Positions 9,136-17,823 of a stretch of 64,000 nt of DNA are shown here, piece after piece; position 1 is the stretch's first letter; each line of letters starts with the position of its first letter. Source of the stretch: Tropicimonas sp033101155 (GTDB lineage Bacteria; Pseudomonadota; Alphaproteobacteria; Rhodobacterales; Rhodobacteraceae); assembly GCF_033101155.1 (NCBI RefSeq), contig NZ_JAWMPX010000017.1, positions 56,387 through 120,386 of the forward strand. Reading direction: 5' to 3'. The position numbers were made by a program, and so were the translations under genes. The notes under the pieces are model-generated. The model ran no database searches and was not told the origin of the DNA. It worked only from the letters and a program-made list of their open reading frames with translations.

Positions 9136-9819
9136 TCAGGCGAGCCGGGTGATCCCCATGATCACGTCGTCATTGCGCACGAAGGGGACCGTCTCCGGGA
9201 TGCCGCCCCGCGCGATCAGCGGGGCCAGCTCGGCCAGAACGACAGTGGTGATGAAGGGCAGGTCGAAATCGCGGACATCGACGAGCGGAATCCATTGCAG
9301 GTGCCGCAGCTCATCACAGGCATGGGTGAAATCTTCCGCATTTCCCTGCACCGCCGTTGCCGGGACGAGGAAGAAACGGGCATCGAAACGGCGTGGACGC
9401 CCCGGCGGGGTGATCGCGCGGAACACGTAGGAAAGGCCCTGCGCGGAAGGTGCGAAGCCGGCTTCCGCGAAACTCTCCCAATCCGGGTTGGGCGGCTGCC
9501 AGGCGGCACGCTGGCCAAGGATAAGCCCGGTCTCTTCCCAGACCTCGCGAATCGCACCGGCCAGCAGCGCGGGCACCCGGACGGGGTCGGTCTCCAGTGC
9601 GAGACGACGCAGGCAGGTCGCATCCGGCTGGCCGCCAAGGCCGACATCGCCGTCGCCCGCGTCGATGGCCCCGCCGGGGAAGACGAACTTGTCCGGCATG
9701 AAAGCCGCCGAAGAGCCGCGTTGCCCCATCAGCACTTCCGGCCCCGACGCGCCTCGACGCCAGAGGATCACGGTGGAGGCATCGCGAATGGCAGTCTTGT
9801 CGATTTCCGGCTGGGCCAT
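9136..9819 (-). CDS. Nudix hydrolase
   Basis: A 227-residue Nudix-fold pyrophosphohydrolase. The Nudix box is visible as FPGGAIDAGD followed, after an insertion, by AIREVWEETGLILG, which supplies the REXXEE metal-binding helix. It resembles the longer NUDT19/CoA-pyrophosphatase-like members in having an insertion between FPGG and the REVWEE helix. The upstream DUF983 gene on the same strand ends on its start codon (overlap of one base), so the two are co-transcribed. The substrate is not predictable. Confidence 0.9.
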   Translation of the reverse strand: MAQPEIDKTAIRDASTVILWRRGASGPEVLMGQRGSSAAFMPDKFVFPGGAIDAGDGDVGLGGQPDATCLRRLALETDPVRVPALLAGAIREVWEETGLILGQRAAWQPPNPDWESFAEAGFAPSAQGLSYVFRAITPPGRPRRFDARFFLVPATAVQGNAEDFTHACDELRHLQWIPLVDVRDFDLPFITTVVLAELAPLIARGGIPETVPFVRNDDVIMGITRLA

Positions 9820-10235
9820 CAGGGCTCCTGTGCGAGTTTCCCGGCGTCGCCGGTTTCGTCACCGAAGCCATGCATGCGCCGCGCCCATTGCAGCGCGATG
9901 AAGGCGCCCTTGATGCGCGGCAGGAGATAGAGCGACAGCGCAACACAGAGGACTGACAGCACGGTCGCCATAACAAGCGGGTCCAGTTGAAGCCGGGCAT
10001 AGAAGACATGGATCAGCGGCGCCATGAGATGACCGACAATAAGGATTGTCAGATAGGCCGGGCCGTCATCGGCACGCTGATGATGGAACTCCTGTTCGCA
10101 GACAGGGCAATGATCGGCGACCTTCAGGTAGCCTGCAAGCAGCGGTCCACGCCCGCATCTGGGGCACCGCCGTCGCCAGCCGCGTGCCATAGCCGGTTTC
10201 ACCGGACGCTCTTCCGGATCCGTAGCGCCATTCAT
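9819..10235 (-). CDS. DUF983 membrane protein
   Basis: A 138-residue protein with an N-terminal zinc-ribbon-like pair of Cys-X-X-Cys motifs (CPRCGRGPL and CPVCEQEF, near residues 24 and 43) followed by two membrane helices (about 62-80 and 87-106). This is the DUF983 (PF06170) layout; in many alphaproteobacteria the gene lies beside a Nudix gene as here. Function unknown. The coding overlap with the Nudix gene suggests translational coupling. Confidence 0.85.
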   Translation of the reverse strand: MNGATDPEERPVKPAMARGWRRRCPRCGRGPLLAGYLKVADHCPVCEQEFHHQRADDGPAYLTILIVGHLMAPLIHVFYARLQLDPLVMATVLSVLCVALSLYLLPRIKGAFIALQWARRMHGFGDETGDAGKLAQEP

Positions 10236-10640
10236 GGCACAGCCTCCAATACCTGTTCGCGCCGCGGAGGATGGCAGTTTTTCGCGGCTTTTGCAGGGGG
10301 GCTGTTGGCCTTGCGGCGGGATGTCGCGAGAGAACTGCCCGAGATCAGGGGCGGGACACAGGACAGCCGGGTCGAAAAGCCGAGATTTCTGCCGTTTGGT
10401 TCGCTTGCCAGGAAGCGGAACGACTGGCGCGCGACACTAGACCGGCCTCGCCCTTTTGGCGTCATTCCGTCCCCATGCGCGCTCATCCCCAACGCCCGCC
10501 TTCTAGGCGGGACAGCCCGCGGGACTCGTCCAACCGCAAAAAAGTGCCCCTGAGAGCGACGGAAGCTCCGGCCCGGCCCGTAGGAGTAGCATAACGGCGA
10601 GAACAGTCGCCCAGACCACTCACTGAACAGGAAACGTACC
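10236..10640. other. Non-coding stretch upstream of the EF-hand gene
   Basis: No convincing gene on either strand; the frames open here lack family character. An inverted repeat (CCCGCC, 5-base loop, GGCGGG) lies at 10495-10511 without a T-run. The stretch must carry the promoters of the divergent DUF983 and EF-hand genes, but I cannot assign boxes with confidence. Confidence 0.5.
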
Positions 10641-11243
10641 ATGACCCGTATTACTCTGCTGACCACCGCAATCGTCACCGGCCTGCTGGTAACCACCTCT
10701 GCCCAGGCACGCGGGTTTGACGGCGCCCGGATGGGTCCGATGATGGACCCGCCGAGTTTTGCCGAGCTTGACGCCGATGGCGACGGCAAGGTGACCACCG
10801 AAGAGCTGAAAGCTTTCGCCGAGACCGCTGCGACCAAGCGGTTCCAGGACGCCGACACCGACGGCGACGGCAAGCTGAGTGCCGAGGAAATGACCGCCGC
10901 AGCCGAGGCCGCCAAGCTCGACCGTCAGGCCCGGCGGCAAGACGCCATGATCGCGCGGCTCGACACCGACAAGGACGGTCTTGTCTCCGAGGAAGAGATG
11001 AAGGCGGCCATCGGCGAACGTGCCGGCAAACGTGGCAATGACACCGAGCGCGGCGAGCGCATGATCAAGCGCTTCGATGTCGATGGTGATGGCGTTCTGA
11101 GCGAAGAGGAATTCGCCAAGATGCAGGAACTGGCCAAGGACGGCATGCGCGAAGGCCGTTTCGGCGGCAAGAATGACCGTGGCGGCAAGAGCGGTCGCGG
11201 CGACCGTGGTGATCGCGGGGGCGTCCCCTTCTGGCGCAACTGA
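10641..11243 (+). CDS. Secreted EF-hand calcium-binding protein
   Basis: A 200-residue exported protein. Residues 1-23 are a signal peptide ending SAQA. Four canonical EF-hand loops follow: DADGDGKVTTEE (about 44), DTDGDGKLSAEE (about 74), DTDKDGLVSEEE (about 108) and DVDGDGVLSEEE (about 147), each with Asp at positions 1, 3 and 5 and Glu at 12. The C-terminal tail is rich in Gly, Arg and Asp. It probably binds Ca2+ (or another divalent ion) in the periplasm. A terminator at 11261-11294 separates it from the sigma-factor genes, but such EF-hand genes commonly stand before this kind of ECF module, so it may be a target or partner. Confidence 0.88.
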   Translation: MTRITLLTTAIVTGLLVTTSAQARGFDGARMGPMMDPPSFAELDADGDGKVTTEELKAFAETAATKRFQDADTDGDGKLSAEEMTAAAEAAKLDRQARRQDAMIARLDTDKDGLVSEEEMKAAIGERAGKRGNDTERGERMIKRFDVDGDGVLSEEEFAKMQELAKDGMREGRFGGKNDRGGKSGRGDRGDRGGVPFWRN

Positions 11244-11260
11244 GCGCAGATGTGAAACCG

Positions 11261-11294
11261 GCTCCGCGCGGCGACGCGTCGCGCGGAGCTTTTT
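11261..11294 (+). terminator. Rho-independent terminator after the EF-hand gene
   Basis: A 10-bp GC-rich stem, GCTCCGCGCG at 11261-11270 and CGCGCGGAGC at 11280-11289, is followed directly by five T at 11290-11294. It lies 18 bases after the EF-hand stop codon. Confidence 0.85.
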
Positions 11295-11345
11295 CCCAAA
11301 GGACCATTGCGTCCGGAGAGAAAACAGGGCTAGGCCACGGAAATC

Positions 11346-11945
11346 ATGACCATGCCACTCGACGCCGACTCCGAGCTGACAGACGACGCCCTCCTGGCGC
11401 TCTATGCGAGCGGCAACCGGGCGGCGGCGCGCATGCTGACGCTGCGCCTGACCCCAAGGGTCCTGTCGCTCGCAGCACGGATGCTCGGGGACCGCTCCGA
11501 GGCCGAGGATGTCGCCCAGGAAGCGATGCTGCGGCTCTGGAAGATTGCCCCCGACTGGCGCAGCGGCGAGGCGCAGGTCTCGACCTGGCTTTACCGTGTG
11601 GCGTCGAACCTGTGCACCGACCGGCTGCGGCGGCGACGCGGGGTGGGCCTGGACGACGCCTTCGGCGAGGGCGTGGAGCCCGCGGATGAGCAGCCCGGCG
11701 TCGAGACCCGACTGCAGGAAGCAGACAGGCTCGCGGCGTTGAAATCCGCACTGGCGGACTTGCCGGAGCGGCAGCGGACAGCGGTGGTGCTGCGCCACCT
11801 GGAGGGGTTGTCCAACCCCGAGATTGCCGTTGTGATGGAAATTGGCGTCGAGGCGGTCGAGAGTCTGACCGCCCGGGGCAAGAGAGCGCTGGCCGCCCGG
11901 CTGAAAGGGCAACGCGCAGAACTGGGGTTGAGCGATGACGGCTGA
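11346..11945 (+). CDS. ECF-type RNA polymerase sigma factor
   Basis: A 199-residue sigma-70 family factor with only regions 2 and 4. Region 2 shows RMLGDRSEAEDVAQEAMLRLW and VSTWLYRVASNLCTDRLRRR. Region 4 shows LPERQRTAVVLRHLEGLSNPEIAVVMEIGVEAVESLTARGKRAL, the helix-turn-helix. It would redirect RNA polymerase to stress promoters. The stop overlaps the next gene by 11 bases, typical of a sigma/anti-sigma pair. The product of the third gene of the set looks like a metal-sensing periplasmic domain, pointing to envelope or metal stress as the signal (inference). Confidence 0.93.
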   Translation: MTMPLDADSELTDDALLALYASGNRAAARMLTLRLTPRVLSLAARMLGDRSEAEDVAQEAMLRLWKIAPDWRSGEAQVSTWLYRVASNLCTDRLRRRRGVGLDDAFGEGVEPADEQPGVETRLQEADRLAALKSALADLPERQRTAVVLRHLEGLSNPEIAVVMEIGVEAVESLTARGKRALAARLKGQRAELGLSDDG

Positions 11946-12339
11946 ATTCGACAAGAACACCGACCGCGAATTGGAAACGCTGCTGGAGACCCTGCGGGCG
12001 GAGACCGCGGAAGAAGCCTCGCCGGACCTGCTGGCGCGGATTCTCGACGACGCCTACGACACGCAGGACAGTTTGGTAACGGCCAGTACGGCCGAACCGG
12101 TCAAGCCCGCCCCCGCAACCCGATCACGCGGCCTGCTGACGAGCCTGCTCGAGGCGATCGGTGGCTGGCCGGCAGTTGCAGGCCTCGCCACTGCCACCGT
12201 CGCCGGTGTCTGGATCGGCTACAACCCACCGGCAGCCTTCGACGAGCTGACCTTGACGGTGTTGGACAGCAATTACGGCTACGAGATGAATATCGACGAC
12301 ACGCTGGCAGGTTTTGACGACCTCCTGGCGGATGGATAG
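11935..12339 (+). CDS. Small single-pass membrane protein, candidate anti-sigma factor
   Basis: A 134-residue protein with an acidic N-terminal cytoplasmic stretch (residues 1-75), one membrane helix (about 76-95, WPAVAGLATATVAGVWIGY) and a short periplasmic tail. Size, topology and the 11-base overlap with the ECF sigma gene suggest an anti-sigma or sigma-associated protein. No zinc-binding HxxxCxxC motif of the ZAS family is seen, so the mechanism would differ. It is followed 12 bases later by the metal-sensor-like gene. Confidence 0.7.
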   Translation: MTAEFDKNTDRELETLLETLRAETAEEASPDLLARILDDAYDTQDSLVTASTAEPVKPAPATRSRGLLTSLLEAIGGWPAVAGLATATVAGVWIGYNPPAAFDELTLTVLDSNYGYEMNIDDTLAGFDDLLADG

Positions 12340-12351
12340 GAACGGCAAGAG

Positions 12352-12921
12352 ATGAGCGAACATGTGCCCACGCCCGAAGACCAGCCCAAACCGCGCCGTC
12401 GGCTTGGGCTCAGGGCCCTGCTCTTCGTGTCACTGGCGCTGAATCTGGTGATTCTCGGCATTGTCGGTGGAGCGATCCTGAACTTCTCCCGCGGCGAGGA
12501 CCATCCCCGCATGGTCGTCCGCGATCTCGGGTTGGGACCATACCTGATGGCGATGGACCCCCAGCAACGCAAACAGATGGAAAGCGTCACCGGGGACCTC
12601 AAGCCGAAGCTGCGCGAAGGGCGTCAGGAGTGGCGCGACGCTTATATCGATGCGCTCGACGCGATCCGCGCCGACCCGTTCGACGCCAATGCCTTGCGCG
12701 CTGCGATGGCGCGGCAGTCTGACCTGGCGGCCCGAAGCCGGGAGGTTGGGCTGGACGTCATGATCCGGCAATTGGAAGCAATGTCCGTCGACGAGCGCGG
12801 AAAATTCGCGGAACGGCTGAAGAGCCGCTCCCGGAACCTGCAAGGGAACAAAGGACGAGATGGAGCCCGGCCCAACCGCGATCCGTCGAACGGCAAACCG
12901 TCCGAGGCGCCGCGCAACTAG
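12352..12921 (+). CDS. Periplasmic metal-sensor (CnrX/Metal_resist-like) protein
   Basis: A 189-residue protein with one N-terminal membrane helix (about 22-45, LLFVSLALNLVILGIVGGAI) and a helical periplasmic domain of the heavy-metal resistance/CnrX family. It is rich in Arg, Gln and Glu, with segments such as LREGRQEWRDAYIDALDAI and ARQSDLAARSREVGLDVMI. CnrX-type proteins hold anti-sigma factors in check and sense metals or unfolded proteins. Third gene of the sigma operon. No obvious His/Met-rich metal site, so the ligand is open. The C-terminal 25 residues are a disordered basic tail. Confidence 0.75.
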   Translation: MSEHVPTPEDQPKPRRRLGLRALLFVSLALNLVILGIVGGAILNFSRGEDHPRMVVRDLGLGPYLMAMDPQQRKQMESVTGDLKPKLREGRQEWRDAYIDALDAIRADPFDANALRAAMARQSDLAARSREVGLDVMIRQLEAMSVDERGKFAERLKSRSRNLQGNKGRDGARPNRDPSNGKPSEAPRN

Positions 12922-12956
12922 GTTGACGCAACAGAGACCCGACAGCGCTTGGAGCG

Positions 12957-14369
12957 TCAGGCGGCGGCTTGTCTTGCGGCGACGATTGTCACCTGGTTCC
13001 GACCGCGTTCCTTCGCCTTGTAGAGCGCCTTGTCCGCCCGATCGAGCAATTCCGAAAGGCTGACATCAGTCCCGGCTGGCCCACCACCGCCCGTCACGAG
13101 TCCGACCGAAACCGTCTGGATCAGAACCGTCGGCTCGGTCTGGCCACCCGTCAGTGGCAGTCGGATCGGAGCATTGCAGACCGCGTCCCGCAGGCGCTCA
13201 GCCGCCTTCGCGGCCGCATCCGGCAGGATATCCGGCAGGATGGCCAGGAATTCCTCGCCACCGATCCGCGCAACGAGATCGACACTGCGCAGATTGTTGC
13301 CAAGTGTCGCCGCGACCGATTTCAGCACTTCATCCCCGGCGGCATGACCATGGGTGTCATTGACCTGCTTGAAATGGTCGAGATCGATCAGCATCACAGC
13401 GAAGGTGCGTGCATTTGCAATGGCGCGCTCGCGAACACGCGTCAGATGCGACATCGCATAGCGGCGATTGTAGAGATTGGTCAGCGGATCCGTCACCGCC
13501 ATCTGCAACCCGTCGCGCACGCGCGACCGCAGCCGGTCTCCCTGCCGCTTGCGGGCGAGTTGCGCGCGCAAGCGCAGCGCAAGTTCGTCAAAATCGAGCG
13601 GCAGCGTAACGATATCGGAGGCGCCCATATCCAGCGCCATCGTCGCCGGTGCCGGTGTTTCGCGATCCACCGCGATGATGATGCCGGCATGGCGCGTGGC
13701 TTGCCGCGACCGCAGCTCGGAGAGCAGCATCAGCCCTTCGCTGCCGCGCGACAGGTCGGCGGCAATGACATAGAGATCGGGCAGGCCCGTTCCACCGGTT
13801 TCCTTCAACGCCTCTGCCGCGGATTGCACCACAATCTTGTCGCGCACCTTGCCTGTCAGGCCACGACGCCAGTTCATTGCCGTCGACTCGTCCGCTGCCA
13901 CGAGGCAAATTCGTCCGGCCGGGGCAAAGGAACTCGCCGGCTCCGCGAAACCGAGCGCTTGGCGCGTGCCTTCCCGCAAGGTCAGTTCGGCGGCGACACC
14001 TCGCGCCCGAAGGAGCGAACGGACCCGCGCCAGCAAGCCCAGATCGTCCAGCGGCTTGGACAGGAAGTCTTCCGCGCCCGCTTCGAGCGCGGCGATCTTG
14101 GAGGCCGCATCGTCCAGCGCCGTTACCATGATCACGGGAATCTCCGCCGTCCGCCGATCGGCCTTGAGGCGGCGGCAGACTTCCAGACCGTCCAGGTCCG
14201 GCATGGCGATATCTAGAAGGATCAGGTCCGGCCTGTCCCTCTGGGCCATTTTAAGCGCCTCGACACCGCCACCGGCCTGCAGCACCTCGTAGGCTGCACT
14301 TGCCAGCTTAACCTTCAGGATGATCCTGTTGGTGGCCACGTCGTCGACGACCAGTATTCTACCGGGCAT
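12957..14369 (-). CDS. pleD: PleD-type response regulator diguanylate cyclase
   Basis: A 470-residue REC-REC-GGDEF protein that makes cyclic di-GMP. The first receiver (residues 1-120) has the acidic pair in VVDDVATN, the phospho-acceptor Asp in LILLDIAMPDLDG and Lys in LSKPL. The second receiver (about 150-270) is degenerate. The cyclase domain has DPLTNLYNRR, LIDLDHFKQVNDTHGH and the active GGEEF; RSVD five residues before it is an intact RxxD inhibitory site, so product feedback is expected. The DUF3572 gene lies divergently upstream, the usual alphaproteobacterial neighbour. No divK is visible beside it. Confidence 0.94.
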   Translation of the reverse strand: MPGRILVVDDVATNRIILKVKLASAAYEVLQAGGGVEALKMAQRDRPDLILLDIAMPDLDGLEVCRRLKADRRTAEIPVIMVTALDDAASKIAALEAGAEDFLSKPLDDLGLLARVRSLLRARGVAAELTLREGTRQALGFAEPASSFAPAGRICLVAADESTAMNWRRGLTGKVRDKIVVQSAAEALKETGGTGLPDLYVIAADLSRGSEGLMLLSELRSRQATRHAGIIIAVDRETPAPATMALDMGASDIVTLPLDFDELALRLRAQLARKRQGDRLRSRVRDGLQMAVTDPLTNLYNRRYAMSHLTRVRERAIANARTFAVMLIDLDHFKQVNDTHGHAAGDEVLKSVAATLGNNLRSVDLVARIGGEEFLAILPDILPDAAAKAAERLRDAVCNAPIRLPLTGGQTEPTVLIQTVSVGLVTGGGGPAGTDVSLSELLDRADKALYKAKERGRNQVTIVAARQAAA

Positions 14370-14469
14370 TGCGCCGCACTCCGTTCATGAGCTCCCTCCA
14401 GCTCTTGTCCTGACTGATCTTTGTTGAGATTGGTTAAGGAAACCTTTCCCAGATCTTCATGGTTTGTAC

Positions 14470-14748
14470 ATGCAGAGAGAATCCGCCGAAACGACGGCTC
14501 TTTTGGGCCTTGCCTGGCTTCTGGGCAACGAAGAGCTTCGTCCGATTTTCCTCGGCGCGACGGGCGCGACGCTTGAAGACGCGAAAAACGGCGCAAAAGA
14601 CGCCGATTTCCTCGCTTCCGTGCTCGATTTCCTGCTGATGGACGATTCCTGGATCATGGCTTTCTGCGAGTCGGAAGGTCTGAAATACGAGGAGCCGATG
14701 GCGGCCCGACAGGCGCTTCCCGGCGGAAACATGCCTAACTGGACGTGA
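14470..14748 (+). CDS. DUF3572 protein
   Basis: A 92-residue protein, mostly helical, with the DUF3572 (PF12096) pattern: LLGLAWLLGNEELRPIFLGATG and ADFLASVLDFLLMDDSWIMAFCE. It is divergent from pleD, a conserved arrangement in alphaproteobacteria. Function unknown. The ATG at 14470 is preferred to the TTG two codons upstream. Confidence 0.85.
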   Translation: MQRESAETTALLGLAWLLGNEELRPIFLGATGATLEDAKNGAKDADFLASVLDFLLMDDSWIMAFCESEGLKYEEPMAARQALPGGNMPNWT

Positions 14749-14763
14749 AGGATTCTTAATATC

Positions 14764-15459
14764 ATGGCCGAGATTCGCGGATTGTTGTTCGACAAGGACG
14801 GTACGCTTTTCGATTTCCAGGCGACCTGGGGAGGCTGGGCGGCCGATCTGATGACTGAACTGGCCGATGGTGTGGAGGCCCGGGCCGAAGACCTGGCGGC
14901 CCGAATCCGGCTCGACCGCCCAGCGCGGCGTTTCCACCCGGACAGTATCCTTATCGCCGGCACGACCGATGACGCGGTCGAAGCGCTTCTGCCGGGGCTG
15001 CCACATCTGAGCTATGAAGGGCTCTACGCCAAACTGATCGAAAGCACCCTGACCATCCCGCCTGCCGTTGCCACACCGCTTGCTCCGCTGATGGACCGTT
15101 TCCGGTCGGCGGGTTTCGTTCTCGGTGTCGCAACGAATGATGCCGAAAGCGCCGCCCGGGCCCAACTCGATGCGCTGGACGTAACGCACTGCTTCGATTT
15201 CATCGTCGGTGCGGATAGCGGCCACGGCGCCAAGCCGGCGCCCGGTCAATGCCTGGCCTTCTGCGCGGCAACCGGCCTCTTGCCGCATGAGGTCGCGATG
15301 ATCGGGGACAGTACCCATGACCTCTACGCGGGTCAGGCGGCGGGCATGGTCCCGATCGCTGTGCTGACAGGTCCGGCCGGTTCGCCGGAACTCGCCCCGC
15401 ACGCAGCGGCCGTCCTGCCCGATATCGGTCACCTGCCCGCCTGGCTCGACCTCCCCTGA
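14764..15459 (+). CDS. HAD-family phosphatase (phosphoglycolate phosphatase-like)
   Basis: A 231-residue haloacid-dehalogenase-fold hydrolase. Motif I is FDKDGTLFDFQ (nucleophile Asp and acid/base Asp), motif II lies in GVATNDAE, the motif III Lys is near GAKPAPGQ, and motif IV is MIGDSTHDLYAGQAAG. The layout matches the Gph/PGP group that removes phosphate from 2-phosphoglycolate or similar small phosphoesters. It starts 15 bases after the DUF3572 gene, so the two are probably co-transcribed. Confidence 0.88.
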   Translation: MAEIRGLLFDKDGTLFDFQATWGGWAADLMTELADGVEARAEDLAARIRLDRPARRFHPDSILIAGTTDDAVEALLPGLPHLSYEGLYAKLIESTLTIPPAVATPLAPLMDRFRSAGFVLGVATNDAESAARAQLDALDVTHCFDFIVGADSGHGAKPAPGQCLAFCAATGLLPHEVAMIGDSTHDLYAGQAAGMVPIAVLTGPAGSPELAPHAAAVLPDIGHLPAWLDLP

Positions 15460-15556
15460 CAGCGCAGTCGCGTCATTCGCGACATGGACGGTCGCATTCC
15501 GGCGCTCGCCCCGCTTCCACCCCGGGTCATTCTGGACGTACCAGAGGAGAGGCGGA

Positions 15557-17137
15557 ATGGGCGAGAACAGCGTGAATGGCGACGCCACACCGGGACGGGG
15601 TCGCAGGCGCAGCGGCGGCAGAGCCGGCAATGCACGCCGTCAGGCGACCTCCGTGATCGACCAGATGCCCTGGCGCCCGCCGGAAAACACGGACCGCCCC
15701 ACCGAACCGCTGCCCGAAGAGGGCGTGATGGCAATCCATGATGGTGCGATGCGAATTCTGGAAGAGATCGGCATCGAGTTCCTGAACGCGGAAGCTCTGG
15801 CGCTGTTTCGCGCCGCCGGTTGCAAGGTCGAGGGAAGCAATGTCCGCATGGGGCGCGACTGGGTCATGGAGATGGTCGCCAAGGCGCCGTCAAGTTTCAC
15901 TATCACCCCGCGCAACCCAGACCGACAGATCACCGTTGGCGGCCGCACCATTCTCTTCGGAAATGTGTCCTCGCCTCCGAATTACTGGGATCTGGAACAT
16001 GGCAAGGTGCCGGGCACGCGCAAGCATTGCGCGGACCTGATCAAGCTGTCGCAGTATTTCAACTGCATCCATTTTGCCGGCGGTTACCCGGTCGAACCGG
16101 TGGATATACATGCCTCGGTCCGTCATCTCGACGTGCTGCATGACAAGCTGCGATTGACCGACAAGGTCGTGCATGCCTATTCGCTCGGCCCCGAACGGGT
16201 CGAAGATGTGATGGAGATGGTGCGCATCGCTGGGGGCCTCAGTCACGCGGAATTCGAGGCCACACCTCGGATGTACACCAACATCAACTCCACCTCGCCG
16301 CTCAAGCATGACGTGCCGATGATCGATGGCTGCCTGCGGCTGATCCGGCGCGGACAAGCGGTCTATGTCACGCCCTTCACGCTCGCCGGTGCCATGGCGC
16401 CCGTCACTATGGCGGGCGCCGTCGCGCAGAGCATCGCCGAGGCGCTCTCTGCCATCGCGCTCTTCCAGTGGGTGCGACCGGGCTGCCCCTGCGTGATCGG
16501 CACCTTTACCTCGAATGTGGACATGAAGTCCGGCGCCCCGGCCTTCGGTACGCCCGAATACATGCGTGCGACACAGATGACCGGCCAGATGGCGCGGTTC
16601 TACGGCTTGCCGATGCGCGCCAGCGGCTCCTGTGCCTCAAACGTGCCGGATGGACAGGCAATGTGGGAGACCTCCAACGCGCTTTGGTCTGCCGTGCAAG
16701 CTGGCGCGAATATCGTCTACCATGCGGCCGGCTGGCTCGAGGGCGGACTGATCGCGAGCCCAGCGAAATTCGTCATGGATTGCGAGATCATTCAGCAGAT
16801 CCAACGCTACTTTCAGCCACAGATCACCGCGACCGGACCGGAGGATGTCGCCATCGAGGCCATTGCCGGGGTTGGCCCTGAAGGCCATTTCTTCGGCACC
16901 CCCCACACGCAGGAACGTTACACGACCGCCTTCTACCACCCCTTCCTGTCGGATTGGCGGAACTACGAAGCCTGGCATCTCGATGGCGGCCTCTGGACCG
17001 CCGAGCGAGCGCATGCGCTTTGGAAACGCATCGTGGCCGAGTTCGAAGCGCCACCAATGGATGCAGGGATCTCCGACGAGCTTTCAGCCTTTGTCGAGCG
17101 CCGAAAGGCCGAGGGCGGCGCCCCGACGGATTTCTGA
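15557..17137 (+). CDS. MttB-family (non-pyrrolysine) methyltransferase
   Basis: A 526-residue protein of the trimethylamine methyltransferase MttB family. The conserved core shows FGNVSSPPNYWDLEHG, the AMAPVTMAGAVAQSIAEALS helix and GSCASNVPDGQAMWE. The pyrrolysine of true MttB (an in-frame amber codon) is absent and the frame is open throughout, as in the glycine-betaine or other quaternary-amine members that need a corrinoid protein. No corrinoid protein or MtgA-like gene lies nearby, so the substrate and partner are open. SD GGAGAGGCGGA precedes the ATG. The first 35 residues are a basic, disordered extension. Confidence 0.88.
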   Translation: MGENSVNGDATPGRGRRRSGGRAGNARRQATSVIDQMPWRPPENTDRPTEPLPEEGVMAIHDGAMRILEEIGIEFLNAEALALFRAAGCKVEGSNVRMGRDWVMEMVAKAPSSFTITPRNPDRQITVGGRTILFGNVSSPPNYWDLEHGKVPGTRKHCADLIKLSQYFNCIHFAGGYPVEPVDIHASVRHLDVLHDKLRLTDKVVHAYSLGPERVEDVMEMVRIAGGLSHAEFEATPRMYTNINSTSPLKHDVPMIDGCLRLIRRGQAVYVTPFTLAGAMAPVTMAGAVAQSIAEALSAIALFQWVRPGCPCVIGTFTSNVDMKSGAPAFGTPEYMRATQMTGQMARFYGLPMRASGSCASNVPDGQAMWETSNALWSAVQAGANIVYHAAGWLEGGLIASPAKFVMDCEIIQQIQRYFQPQITATGPEDVAIEAIAGVGPEGHFFGTPHTQERYTTAFYHPFLSDWRNYEAWHLDGGLWTAERAHALWKRIVAEFEAPPMDAGISDELSAFVERRKAEGGAPTDF

Positions 17138-17214
17138 TCTTCGCGAGATCGCCGATATTTCCCTTTTTTTAAGCCCCTCGCCTTAGCGTCTGGAATCGCG
17201 AAGAAGGTTTGAAC

Positions 17215-17823
17215 ATGCATGGTCTCGTCAACAGGTCTATTCAGTGCTTCCTGCGGGACACTTACGGCGAAAGCCTCTGGCTGGAGATCGCCAGCCGTAT
17301 CGGGATATCCGAGAACGGGTTCGAGTCGATGCTGATCTATGATGATTCACTGACCATGGAGTTGTTGGACGCCAGCACTCGGCGACTGGACAAGCCCGTG
17401 GACATGCTGCTCGAGGATGTCGGCACCTATCTCGTCAGCCACCCGAATACAGAATCGATCCGCCGGCTGCTTCGCTTCGGTGGCGAGACCTTCTTCGAAT
17501 TCCTGCACTCCCTCGATGACCTCCCGGATCGCGCAAGGTTGGCGATGCCCGATCTCAGTCTGCCGAATCTCGAGCTGATCGATATCGGGGAAGGACAGTA
17601 CGAGCTCCAGGTCAGCGGGGCGCAGGCGGAATATGCCTTTGTACTGGTTGGAATCCTGCGGGCGATGGCGGACGATTTCGGCGCGCTGGTCTTTCTCGAC
17701 CAGGCGCTTTCGGATTTCGGCCATATGTCGATCCGCATCAGCCTTCTGGACAGCGCGTTCTCCGAAGGTCGGAGCTTTTCTCTGGCCCGCCCCGATGCTT
17801 CCGGGCCGGAGGCGTTGGAATGA
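17215..17823 (+). CDS. H-NOX (heme NO-binding) domain protein, atypical ligands
   Basis: A 202-residue H-NOX-fold protein beginning MHGLVNRSIQCFLRDTYG, the clear family start. H-NOX proteins usually bind heme and sense NO, and pair with a cyclase or kinase. Here the proximal His expected near residue 102 is replaced: the helix reads FLHSLDDLPDRARL, with Pro104 at the aligned place and His98 six residues earlier. The YxSxR heme-propionate motif is also missing (ELQVSGAQAE). So heme binding is uncertain or differently ligated. The stop overlaps the next gene (HNOBA-GGDEF) as ATGA. ATG 17215 is preferred to the TTG two codons upstream. Confidence 0.88.
   Translation: MHGLVNRSIQCFLRDTYGESLWLEIASRIGISENGFESMLIYDDSLTMELLDASTRRLDKPVDMLLEDVGTYLVSHPNTESIRRLLRFGGETFFEFLHSLDDLPDRARLAMPDLSLPNLELIDIGEGQYELQVSGAQAEYAFVLVGILRAMADDFGALVFLDQALSDFGHMSIRISLLDSAFSEGRSFSLARPDASGPEALE

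Noticed and set aside
15557..17137. Pyrrolysine-containing trimethylamine methyltransferase
   Set aside because: No in-frame amber codon; the gene is a non-Pyl MttB relative.
17136..17170. Terminator after the MttB-family gene
   Set aside because: The stem is only 5 bp and the T-run starts 13 bases later, so the signal is too weak.
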